Source: Chitinophagales bacterium (GTDB lineage Bacteria; Bacteroidota; Bacteroidia; Chitinophagales; Saprospiraceae). Taken from it: DNA of 52,253 bases. The first letter of the stretch is position 1. The number at the start of each line of letters is the position of its first letter. The stretch is taken from NCBI GenBank assembly GCA_017303475.1, contig JAFLBO010000036.1, forward strand, positions 1 through 52,253, given 5' to 3'. This document shows, piece by piece, positions 41,609-48,793 of this stretch. The notes beneath the pieces were generated by a model that was not told the origin of the DNA, did not search any database, and was given only the letters and a program-made list of their open reading frames with translations. The translations under genes and the position numbers were made by a program.

Positions 41609-42228
41609 AACTACAGCCTTTACCGCTTGCATTTTACCTCAGAACGGATGTTGTTCAGGTAGCGCAGGATTTATTGGGCAAAACCCTGGTTACCACATTT
41701 AACGGTATCCGAACGAGCGGCAGAATCACAGAAACCGAAGCCTACCGGGCGCCCGACGACCGGGCTTGCCACGCCTATGGCAACCGACGCACCGCCCGCA
41801 CCGAAGTGATGTTTCAGGAAGGGGGGCGGGCATATATTTACCTGTGTTATGGCATACATCACCTGTTTAATGTGGTGACCGGGCCGGCTGATACGGCCCA
41901 CGCAGTTCTGATCAGAGCGGTAGAGCCGCTGGAAGGATTGGAATACATGTATCAACGAAGGGGGCTGAAGTACAATCCACAAAAGGCTGTCCCGACAAAA
42001 CTAACAACCGGCCCGGGAGCAATGGCACAGGCCATGGGGTTGCATACCCGGCAAACCGGCGCCAGTTTGATATTGCCGGAAAGCGAGGTGTGGATTGAAG
42101 ACAACTACATGTCTGTTTCGGCGGATGAGCTGGCCAGTGGTCCGCGCATTGGAGTGGATTATGCAGGGGTCTGTGCGGCCTGGCCCTGGCGGTTCTGGGT
42201 CAAAAACACGCCGTTCGTCAAAAAATGA
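41605..42228 (+). CDS. DNA-3-methyladenine glycosylase, AAG/MPG family
   Basis: Base-excision repair glycosylase that removes 3-methyladenine, hypoxanthine and similar lesions. It has the AAG fold motifs: VAQDLLGKTLV, GRITETEAYRAPDDRACHAY (catalytic Glu in ETEAY), AYIYLCYGIHHLFNVV (intercalating Tyr region), AVLIRAVEPLEG and the GPGAMAQAMGL loop. 207 aa is typical. ATG at 41605, sharing four bases with the holA stop; the frame extends upstream inside holA without coding sense. The coupling with holA and the two EAD-like genes is notable; repair and replication may share expression here. Confidence 0.93.
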   Translation: MKLQPLPLAFYLRTDVVQVAQDLLGKTLVTTFNGIRTSGRITETEAYRAPDDRACHAYGNRRTARTEVMFQEGGRAYIYLCYGIHHLFNVVTGPADTAHAVLIRAVEPLEGLEYMYQRRGLKYNPQKAVPTKLTTGPGAMAQAMGLHTRQTGASLILPESEVWIEDNYMSVSADELASGPRIGVDYAGVCAAWPWRFWVKNTPFVKK

Positions 42229-42262
42229 CACCACTTGTTTTCATATCCCTACCAAAGAATAC

Positions 42263-42270
42263 TATATTTG
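42263..42270 (+). promoter_or_regulatory. -7 element for the first TIGR02206 gene
   Basis: TATATTTG, a perfect TAnnTTTG, 30 bp upstream of the GTG start. The paralogue has a one-mismatch version (TATATTAG, 43118-43125) at similar distance, as expected from a tandem duplication that included the promoter. Confidence 0.45.
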
Positions 42271-42300
42271 AACGTTTAAAATACGAAACCGACTACTGAA

Positions 42301-43032
42301 GTGCAATCGCTATTCCTACTCATTCCTGAATTTCACCGATACAGCCTGGAGCATTTTCTCTGGCTGCTTGTTGGTGTAGCGAGCACTGTATTCTGGATCA
42401 AACTGGGCAAAAAACAGCCTGATGAAGCTGGCCAACGCCGGATTGGATTGATCCAAAGTTTGATCTCGGTTGGTTTTTGGTTTTTTATTACCCTTTACCT
42501 GGCTTTAACAGAAAAGCCGGTTGATTTAAACCTGATTCTGCCATTCCACATCAGTTATTTCATGAACCTGCTCCTGCCCATTATGCTGTGGCGGCGCTCG
42601 TTCTTTTTATTTGAGATAACTTATTACATGGTCATGGGCGGCTGCATCCAATCCCTGCTCACTCCGGCTTTGGATCATGGATTCCCGCATTTTTTGAATT
42701 TCAGGTTTTTCTTGGTACACATGGGCTTGCTACAAAGCATTTTCTACGCCATTTTCGTGTATGACTTCAAGCCAACCTGGCAAAGTTTTGGCCGGGCATT
42801 TCTTTGGACCAATATCTATTGCGCCTTTGTATTTGGCGTGAACTACCTGCTGGGTACTAACTTCCTTTACCTCAGCAAAAAGCCATCAGTTCCAACTTTA
42901 CTGGATCTTTTTGGCCCCTGGCCCTGGTACATACTCGGCGCAGAGTTCCTGTGCCTGATGATGTATACGATTGTGATGCTGCCATTTGCCTTCAGCAAAC
43001 AGCCGGAACAATCTCCCGCAACAAGAGCCTAA
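42301..43032 (+). CDS. TIGR02206-family (YwaF/TMEM164-like) membrane protein, copy 1
   Basis: 243-aa polytopic membrane protein with about seven helices. The N-terminal YSLEHFLWLLVGV, mid-chain LPFHISYFMNLLLPIMLW and FPHFLNFRFFLVHMGLLQSIFYA, and the GVNYLLGTNFLYLSKKP stretch define the TIGR02206/YwaF family. The nearest eukaryotic relative, TMEM164, is a phospholipid acyltransferase acting on ether lipids; whether bacterial members do this is open. The start is GTG at 42301; the first in-frame ATG is ~90 codons inside, so GTG is required. Tandem paralogue at 43150. Confidence 0.87.
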   Translation: MQSLFLLIPEFHRYSLEHFLWLLVGVASTVFWIKLGKKQPDEAGQRRIGLIQSLISVGFWFFITLYLALTEKPVDLNLILPFHISYFMNLLLPIMLWRRSFFLFEITYYMVMGGCIQSLLTPALDHGFPHFLNFRFFLVHMGLLQSIFYAIFVYDFKPTWQSFGRAFLWTNIYCAFVFGVNYLLGTNFLYLSKKPSVPTLLDLFGPWPWYILGAEFLCLMMYTIVMLPFAFSKQPEQSPATRA

Positions 43033-43149
43033 TCGGCCACTTTGCCAAATAGTATTCCGCAATTAAGTTTTTTTTCAGGGAAAATAATCCGAGGTATTGC
43101 CGGATTGAAAAACATCCTATATTAGCCCTGAAAATCCGTCAAACACGCT

Positions 43150-43875
43150 GTGGAATCCACCTTATTATTTGTCAATTACAGTCTGGAGCATCTGATCTGG
43201 ATGTTGCTTGGAGTGACCAGTGCTATTTTCTGGATCTGGCTTGGGAAAAAGCAACCCACCGAACTTGGCCAACAACGTATTGGCCTGATCCAGAGTCTGA
43301 TACCTGCTACGCTTTGGATCGCCCTTTCCTTGTACATGTTGTTTTTTGAGGAGCCTGTTAACTGGGGGCTGGTTTTGCCATTCCATGTTTGCTACTTCAT
43401 CAATTTGTTGCTACCGTTTATGCTGTGGCAGCGTTCCTTTTTTCTGTTTGAAATTACTTATTACATGGTAATGGGGGGCTGCGCTCAGGCATTGATCACT
43501 CCGGACTTAAAGCACTCCTTTCCGCATTTCATCAATTTCAGGTACTTCATTGTCCATATGGGATTGGTACAAAGCATTTTGTACGCCATATTCGTGTTTA
43601 AGTTCCGACCTACCTGGAAGAGTTTTGGCAGAGCTTTTATGTGGACCAACATTTATTTCGTCTTTATACTTGGAGTGAATTATCTGTTAGGCACCAATTT
43701 CATGTACCTCAACAAAAAGCCCAGCACCCCTACCTTGCTGGATCTTTTTGGCGAGTGGCCCTGGTATATAATTGGCGGCGAGTTCCTCTGCCTCATCATG
43801 TTCACCCTGGTTATGCTCCCGTTTACTGGAATGTCACGGCTACGCCGTTCGGAGGATACGGCTGCGCCGTATTGA
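43150..43875 (+). CDS. TIGR02206-family (YwaF/TMEM164-like) membrane protein, copy 2
   Basis: 241-aa paralogue of the preceding protein, with the same helices and motifs (YSLEHLIWMLLGV, LPFHVCYFINLLLPFMLW, FPHFINFRYFIVHMGLVQSILYA, GVNYLLGTNFMYLNKKP). It also starts with GTG (43150). The His residues in LPFH and VHMG are conserved in both copies and are candidate catalytic or ligand residues. The C-terminal tail (SRLRRSEDTAAPY) is encoded by two CGGCTGCGCCG-type palindromes, replacing the Gln/Pro-rich end of copy 1. So the stop codon lies in repeat DNA. Confidence 0.87.
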   Translation: MESTLLFVNYSLEHLIWMLLGVTSAIFWIWLGKKQPTELGQQRIGLIQSLIPATLWIALSLYMLFFEEPVNWGLVLPFHVCYFINLLLPFMLWQRSFFLFEITYYMVMGGCAQALITPDLKHSFPHFINFRYFIVHMGLVQSILYAIFVFKFRPTWKSFGRAFMWTNIYFVFILGVNYLLGTNFMYLNKKPSTPTLLDLFGEWPWYIIGGEFLCLIMFTLVMLPFTGMSRLRRSEDTAAPY

Positions 43876-43890
43876 GGGCGGCTGCGCCGC
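43836..43890. repeat. Three phased GC-rich palindromes at a gene end
   Basis: ACGGCTACGCCGT (43836-43848), ATACGGCTGCGCCGTAT (43856-43872) and GCGGCTGCGCCGC (43878-43890) share the core CGGC-T-(A/G)-CGCCG and lie ~21 bp apart. The first two are inside the coding end of TIGR02206 copy 2; the third follows the stop and may end transcription. Confidence 0.85.
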
Positions 43891-43908
43891 GGTGGATATT
43901 GGCGGAAT

Positions 43909-43944
43909 AATGAGCGCTGGCATGCCCAACCGCACGCCAACGCA
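43909..43944 (+). repeat. 36-bp direct repeat, copy 1
   Basis: Begins AATGAGCGCTGGCATGCCCA and is identical to 44067-44102. Both copies are followed by ACAC/CAAACACTC-type simple repeats. The DNA between them (43945-44066) shows no coding sense. Confidence 0.9.
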
Positions 43945-44066
43945 AACCCTCAAACACTCCCCAACGCAAACACTCATCTCGGGGTCAGGAAAAAATGACA
44001 TTGCCCCTGTAGGCGACACCCATACCTTTGTTGAATATTAGTTCCCCGTTCGGGTGTTGGTGGAAC

Positions 44067-44102
44067 AATGAGCGCTGGCATGCCCAACCGCACGCCAACG
44101 CA
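44067..44102 (+). repeat. 36-bp direct repeat, copy 2
   Basis: Identical to 43909-43944, 158 bp apart. It is followed by (C)AAACACTC repeats (44107-44134) that end 3 bp before the hemB ATG, so the hemB leader is made of repeat DNA. Confidence 0.9.
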
Positions 44103-44137
44103 TACACGCAAACACCCAAACACTCAAACACTCTATT

Positions 44138-45112
44138 ATGCTTCGTCGCCCGCGTCGTAACCGCCAATCTGCCGCTATTCGTGGTATGGCTACTGAAACC
44201 CACCTGAGTACCGAACACCTGATTTTCCCGCTGTTTGTGCTGAATGGGACGAATATCCGTTCTGAAATACATTCTTTGCCAGGCATTTTCCGTTTTTCGC
44301 CGGAAAACCTGTTGCAGGAAATTGAGTCCTGCATGAACCTTGGCCTGACTAATTTCATACTTTTCCCTGCTATTGCAGAACACCTGAAAGATACTACCGC
44401 CAGTCATAGCTGGTCGGAAGACAACTTTTATCTGAAAGTGGCCCGCGACATCAAGCAGCGTTTCCCGGAGTGTTGCCTGATCAGCGATGTAGCCATGGAT
44501 CCGTATTCCAGCGATGGGCACGATGGGCTGGTACGCAACGGTGAAATTGTGAACGATGAGACCTTGCCTATCCTCGCGCGCATGTCGCTCGCGCAGGCGG
44601 AGGCTGGATTTGACATGCTTGGACCATCCGATATGATGGATGGCCGCGTGGGGTACATCCGGGAAGCGCTGGATGCACAGGGTTTTACCAAAACCGGTAT
44701 TCTGGCTTACACCGCCAAGTATGCCAGCGCCATGTACGGCCCGTTCCGCGATGCGCTGGATTCTGCGCCAAAAAGTGGCGACAAAAAAAGCTACCAGATG
44801 AACCCGGCCAATAAGCGGGAAGCGCTGATTGAAGCAGAACTCGATACCATGGAGGGCGCCGATATGCTAATGGTTAAACCGGCCTTGCACTACCTGGATG
44901 TGATACATTTATTGAAAGAAAACTCCGATTTGCCCATTGCGGCTTACCACGTGAGCGGCGAGTGTGCCATGTTGCGGGCAGCTTGCAACAATGGCTGGCT
45001 GGATTTTGAACGCGCGATGCCGGAAGCCCTGCTCAGCATACGCCGGGCTGGTGCGGATGTAATTTTAACCTATTTTGCCAAGGAGTGGGCCCAACGATTT
45101 GGCAGGAAATAA
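44138..45112 (+). CDS. hemB: Porphobilinogen synthase (delta-aminolevulinic acid dehydratase)
   Basis: Condenses two 5-aminolevulinate molecules to porphobilinogen, second step of tetrapyrrole synthesis in this route. Two Schiff-base lysines are evident: YTAKYASAMYGPFRDAL (~200) and LMVKPALHYLD (~250). The metal-site segment reads DVAMDPYSSDGHDG, the Asp-rich version, in place of the Cys-rich zinc site DVCLCEYTSHGHCG. A Mg(II)- or K-dependent, zinc-independent enzyme is therefore expected. 324 aa; ATG at 44138, 3 bp after a repeat array. Confidence 0.97.
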   Translation: MLRRPRRNRQSAAIRGMATETHLSTEHLIFPLFVLNGTNIRSEIHSLPGIFRFSPENLLQEIESCMNLGLTNFILFPAIAEHLKDTTASHSWSEDNFYLKVARDIKQRFPECCLISDVAMDPYSSDGHDGLVRNGEIVNDETLPILARMSLAQAEAGFDMLGPSDMMDGRVGYIREALDAQGFTKTGILAYTAKYASAMYGPFRDALDSAPKSGDKKSYQMNPANKREALIEAELDTMEGADMLMVKPALHYLDVIHLLKENSDLPIAAYHVSGECAMLRAACNNGWLDFERAMPEALLSIRRAGADVILTYFAKEWAQRFGRK

Positions 45113-45124
45113 CAGGCAACATCC

Positions 45125-45132
45125 TACCTTTG
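45125..45132 (+). promoter_or_regulatory. -7 element for serC
   Basis: TACCTTTG, a perfect TAnnTTTG, 34 bp upstream of the serC ATG and 13 bp after the hemB stop. A TTG lies 23 bp further upstream, longer than usual spacing. Confidence 0.55.
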
Positions 45133-45166
45133 CGGCATCTATTTATTCCCAAAACTGTATTACTTC

Positions 45167-46243
45167 ATGAAGATACATAATTTTTCCGCGGGGCCGGCCA
45201 TTTTGCCTGCCAGTGTATTGAAAGAAGCCGGAAAAGCAGCCGTCAACTATCAGGGCATGGGACTCAGCCTGATGGAACTTTCACACCGAGGCCCCGAGTT
45301 TACGGCCATTATTGAAGAGGCCAATACGCTGATGCGCGAGATCATTGGCTTGCCGGAAAACTACCATGTGCTTTGGCTGACCGGTGGGGCCAGCACGCAA
45401 TTTTTCATGGCGCCCATGAACCTGTTGAATGAGGGCGAAACGGCACAGTATGTAGACACCGGCGTATGGGCCAGCAAAGCCATCAAAGAAGCTAAAGCCT
45501 TCGGGAACGTAGAGGTAGTGGCGTCTTCCAAGGATCAGAACTATACGTTTATTCCGAAAGACTACAAGGTTTCCAAAAACGCCAAATACCTGCACATTAC
45601 CAGCAACAATACTATTTACGGTACCCAGTTGCGCAAATTCCCGAAATCGCCGGCGCCACTGGTTTGCGACATGTCGTCAGATTTTCTAAGCAGACCATTC
45701 AATCCGGAGCCATTTGGGCTGATATATGCTGGAGCACAGAAAAACCTTGGGCCTGCTGGCACAACTGTAGTGATTGTTCGGGAGGATATGTTGGGCAAAG
45801 TGCAGCGTTATATGCCTGCCATGTTGGATTATCGGACTTTTATCAAGGAAAATTCCCTGTACAACACACCTCCGGTTTTCCCTATCTATGTGAGTATGCT
45901 TACCCTGCGCTGGATTAAAAAAAGCGGCGGGCTGAAAGCATTGCAGCGCAAAAACAAATCAAAAGCCTTGCTTTTGTACGATGAAATTGACCGCAACCCA
46001 TTGTTTCGGGGCACTGTAGTTCCGGAAGACCGCTCGTATATGAACATCTGTTTTGTGATGAACGATGCATACGCTTCTCTGGAAAAAGAGTTTATGCAGG
46101 TTTGTGAAGCGAACGGCCTGGTTGGATTGAAGGGACACCGCTCCGTAGGCGGTTTCCGCGCCAGCACCTACAATGCGCTTCCGCAAAAAAGCGTGCAGGC
46201 GTTGGTGGATGTGATGCGGGATTTTGCGCAGCGGAAGGGGTGA
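45167..46243 (+). CDS. serC: Phosphoserine aminotransferase
   Basis: PLP enzyme of serine biosynthesis (3-phosphohydroxypyruvate to phosphoserine), also used in pyridoxal phosphate synthesis. It has NFSAGPAILPASVL at the start, LWLTGGASTQFFMAPMN, DMSSDFLSRPF and the PLP-lysine motif YAGAQKNLGPAG. GHRSVGGFRASTYNALP lies near the end. 358 aa, complete; ATG at 45167. No serA or serB is adjacent. Confidence 0.97.
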   Translation: MKIHNFSAGPAILPASVLKEAGKAAVNYQGMGLSLMELSHRGPEFTAIIEEANTLMREIIGLPENYHVLWLTGGASTQFFMAPMNLLNEGETAQYVDTGVWASKAIKEAKAFGNVEVVASSKDQNYTFIPKDYKVSKNAKYLHITSNNTIYGTQLRKFPKSPAPLVCDMSSDFLSRPFNPEPFGLIYAGAQKNLGPAGTTVVIVREDMLGKVQRYMPAMLDYRTFIKENSLYNTPPVFPIYVSMLTLRWIKKSGGLKALQRKNKSKALLLYDEIDRNPLFRGTVVPEDRSYMNICFVMNDAYASLEKEFMQVCEANGLVGLKGHRSVGGFRASTYNALPQKSVQALVDVMRDFAQRKG

Positions 46244-46256
46244 GGGGTTTGATGTA

Positions 46257-46277
46257 TCCCGGAATGGTATTCCGGGA
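46257..46277. repeat. Palindrome TCCCGGAAT-GGT-ATTCCGGGA
   Basis: Perfect 9-bp arms, 3-base loop, 14 bp after the serC stop. Same family as 14283-14301. Probably a REP-like unit serving as serC terminator. It is followed by a GGTTTGA/GGGTTTGATG simple repeat (46281-46310). Confidence 0.65.
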
Positions 46278-46337
46278 AGAGGTTTGAAGGGTTTGATGGG
46301 TTTGATGCTCCTTTAGGGGCGAAACTTCTGTAGCCTA

Positions 46338-47087
46338 ATGTTTTTTGCCAAGAAAAGAACCTTAAAAGGCCTGATCCATATTGATGGTGTGGCATTACCA
46401 GTCCGGGTAGCGCTGGATTTGGCCAGCGGCCATTATTACAGCCTGACCACCCGGCGCATCACACTGCGATTGCCGGTTACGGCCAGTGAAGCTATGATTC
46501 GGGATTACCTGCATACGGTACAGGAATGGGTGAAGGTGCAGTTTGAGCAGCAACCGGCCTACCGGGATGCTTATTTCGGCAAACAATTCAAGGATGGAGA
46601 ACTGCTGCAGGTTGGAGATCGGAAATATGTACTGGCGCTGGAATTTAAGGATCGGGTAACGAGTTCGGCCAGGCTGGTGGGTGATACTATTTGTCTGGAA
46701 ATGAATGAGAACCTGAATGCCTGGCAGCGCACCCGAACTGCCAAAACCCTGCTTTCCAGGATAGTTGCCAAGGATTTTCAGGGAGAGATTTCCCGGAGGG
46801 TTACCGAGATGAATGCACGCACCTTCCGCCAACCCATCAAGAGTATCAACCTGAAGTACAACCATTCAAACTGGGGCAGTTGCTCCAGCGCCGGCAATGT
46901 CAATCTTTCCACCCGACTTCTTTTTGCACCTCGGGAAGTACAGGATTATGTGATTTTGCATGAATTGGCGCACCTGATTGAAATGAACCACTCAGACCGT
47001 TTTTGGGCTTTGGTGGAGCGTTATATGCCAAAATACCAGGAAGCGGAAAAATGGTTGAAAGCCAATCGGGCTAAATGTGATTTTTAA
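46338..47087 (+). CDS. YgjP/DUF45-type metal-dependent hydrolase
   Basis: 249-aa cytoplasmic zinc protease-like protein of the YgjP (M48-related, WLM-like) family. The signature is SINLKYNHSNWGSCSSAGNV (residues ~170-190; normally R-x-x-S-R-WGSC) followed by zinc motif VILHELAHLIEMNHSDRFW. The N-terminal beta domain has VRVALDLASGHYYSLTTRRITLRLP. Family members are of uncertain function, some proposed to act on nucleotides or SUMO-like substrates. ATG at 46338. It lies 14 bp before the truncated haemoglobin gene, probably one operon. Confidence 0.88.
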   Translation: MFFAKKRTLKGLIHIDGVALPVRVALDLASGHYYSLTTRRITLRLPVTASEAMIRDYLHTVQEWVKVQFEQQPAYRDAYFGKQFKDGELLQVGDRKYVLALEFKDRVTSSARLVGDTICLEMNENLNAWQRTRTAKTLLSRIVAKDFQGEISRRVTEMNARTFRQPIKSINLKYNHSNWGSCSSAGNVNLSTRLLFAPREVQDYVILHELAHLIEMNHSDRFWALVERYMPKYQEAEKWLKANRAKCDF

Positions 47088-47101
47088 GTTCCTGACAAGA
47101 T

Positions 47102-47500
47102 ATGCCTACCGAACACAAACCAGATATTCAATCGGCCGCCGATATCCGGCTGTTGATCGACACCTTTTATGAAAAGGTAAAAGCCGATGAGGTCATCGGG
47201 TACATTTTTAATGATATTGCGCAGGTAGACTGGGCCTATCATTTGCCCATTATGTATGCTTTTTGGGAGTTTTTGTTGCTGGATACGCCAGATGCATACC
47301 GGGGCAATCCAATTCAGAAACACCTGGATTTACACCAAAAAGTGCGGTTGAAAGCGGAGCATTTTGATCGGTGGCTCCTGCTGTTTCAGTCTACGGTAGA
47401 CGAGTTGTTTGCCGGGCCTTCTGCCGACAATGCCAAGTTTCGGGCATATGCTATTTCGGAGACCTGGAAGCCGAAGTTTGACGGGCCGTTTGCTGTGTAA
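47102..47500 (+). CDS. Group III truncated haemoglobin
   Basis: 132-aa haem protein of the trHbIII class, thought to handle oxygen, nitric oxide or peroxide. Visible motifs: IRLLIDTFYEKVKADEVIGYIFND at the start, VDWAYHLPIMYAFWEFLLL (helix E region) and the HLDLHQKVRLKAEHFDRWLLLF stretch that contains the proximal His. ATG at 47102. The 14-bp gap to the YgjP-like gene suggests co-transcription. It has no reductase partner in the window. Confidence 0.93.
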   Translation: MPTEHKPDIQSAADIRLLIDTFYEKVKADEVIGYIFNDIAQVDWAYHLPIMYAFWEFLLLDTPDAYRGNPIQKHLDLHQKVRLKAEHFDRWLLLFQSTVDELFAGPSADNAKFRAYAISETWKPKFDGPFAV

Positions 47501-47697
47501 TTCTGCTTGTTACGTCCTTTTTTAATTATCAGTCTACCTACGAGAATGCATTGAATTCCTTTTTAGACATATGGTCAAGGCAACTTAAAACTGGGAATCT
47601 AAGTCAAGGTTATAAATCTAATTGAATATATCTGTAAAAACATTTTTCAAAGGGTACACATTTTTCTATTGCATTCAAACGGCCAGACAATGCTCCT

Positions 47698-47766
47698 GAC
47701 CTCGCGAGAGGTCCAATCTTTGTAGACTTTGAATACCAATGTTTTACGACCTCGCAAGAGGTCCAA
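47698..47766. repeat. Two copies of a GACCTCGCRAGAGGTCCAA palindromic element
   Basis: 47698-47716 and 47748-47766 differ by one base, and each contains the palindrome GACCTC-GCGA/GCAA-GAGGTC. They lie in the 324-bp gap 47501-47824, whose remainder is AT-rich with no gene, no clear terminator and no TAnnTTTG element. Two units are too few for a CRISPR array. Confidence 0.75.
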
Positions 47767-47824
47767 CCCGAATTCGTGGCATTAGGCAAATAGAAAATAT
47801 GTGCCCATTCAAAAACATTGACTT

Positions 47825-48781
47825 ATGAAGAAAAAAATTGGTTTTCTATTATTTGGACTCCTGTTAATTTCAATTTGGAGCACCTGTTTTTTATCATATG
47901 GAATGGTTAATGAAAAAACGGCATTCATGGGGTTGGTTTTTACTCCGTTGAGTGTGTACTTCCTACAGCGTGAGTATGATTTTACATTAAGTCTATGGGA
48001 TAAATCGGCTATAGCCATCCTGCCTGCACTTTATGTATTCGCTTTGTATTACACATTGAACGATCTGAATTACTTTAAAATGCAGCTCAATAATTTCCCT
48101 GCATTTTATCAGCTGTTTTTCTATCTCCATATCATCAACCCGGTTACTATCGCTTTCCTTGTCTTGCTTCTTGCTCTGTCCTGGCTAAAAGACCTGAGCA
48201 ATCCAAGAAATATTTTCATTTTTGGTTTCATCGCTATTTTTTACAGTTATTTATTTATGTTTGAATGGAAAAGTAAATGGTTTAAGGGAGGTAGTTTTGA
48301 TACGGAAGCAACCAGCATCGCTGATGTACAAAAACAGCGGGACACGAGCTTAAATGCCAACGTGAATCTGGCAAATTTCTCCTTCATCAACTCAAGTTTG
48401 GATACCGTAAATTTAGTAGACCATTCAGGCAAGTACATACTTCTCGAAACATGGGCAGAAACTTGCCCTCCTTGTTTGAAGGCTATTAAAGAAATGCCCG
48501 ACTTCTATGCATCAATGAAAGATAAGATGTCGGTTTATTACGTGTACGAGCACCGGAAAGCGAGCGTTCGGAGAAATTTTGATAAAATATTTGGCTTTAA
48601 GGAAATCGAAGACAAGTCAAAAATGCTTATAGATATTGAGCAGGAATTATATTCTGCCCTAAATATGGAGGGATATCCTTATTTTTTACTTTTTGACTCC
48701 ACAGGCAAGCTTGTTTATCATTTACGAGGGTATGGCGACAAGGACATGATTGCTGCAAGAATATCTGAACATGTGAAGTAG
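47825..48781 (+). CDS. Membrane-anchored thioredoxin-like protein
   Basis: 318-aa protein with about five hydrophobic helices in residues ~1-145 (for example IGFLLFGLLLISIWSTCFL, AIAILPALYVFALYY, FIFGFIAIFYSYLFMF). A thioredoxin/TlpA-like domain at ~185-318 has the redox motif WAETCPPCLKA. The cis-Pro loop is probably MEGYPYFLLFD. The redox domain is expected on the periplasmic side, acting in disulfide exchange or cytochrome maturation (inference). CPPC rather than CxxC with Gly-Pro is unusual but seen in TlpA-like proteins. ATG at 47825. The gene is more AT-rich than its neighbours, with many TTT/ATT codons, possibly acquired. Stands alone. Confidence 0.82.
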   Translation: MKKKIGFLLFGLLLISIWSTCFLSYGMVNEKTAFMGLVFTPLSVYFLQREYDFTLSLWDKSAIAILPALYVFALYYTLNDLNYFKMQLNNFPAFYQLFFYLHIINPVTIAFLVLLLALSWLKDLSNPRNIFIFGFIAIFYSYLFMFEWKSKWFKGGSFDTEATSIADVQKQRDTSLNANVNLANFSFINSSLDTVNLVDHSGKYILLETWAETCPPCLKAIKEMPDFYASMKDKMSVYYVYEHRKASVRRNFDKIFGFKEIEDKSKMLIDIEQELYSALNMEGYPYFLLFDSTGKLVYHLRGYGDKDMIAARISEHVK

Positions 48782-48793
48782 CCTACATCACTT

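Noticed and set aside
47698..47766. Possible CRISPR repeats
   Set aside because: Only two 19-bp palindromic copies, no further spacing units and no cas genes in the window.
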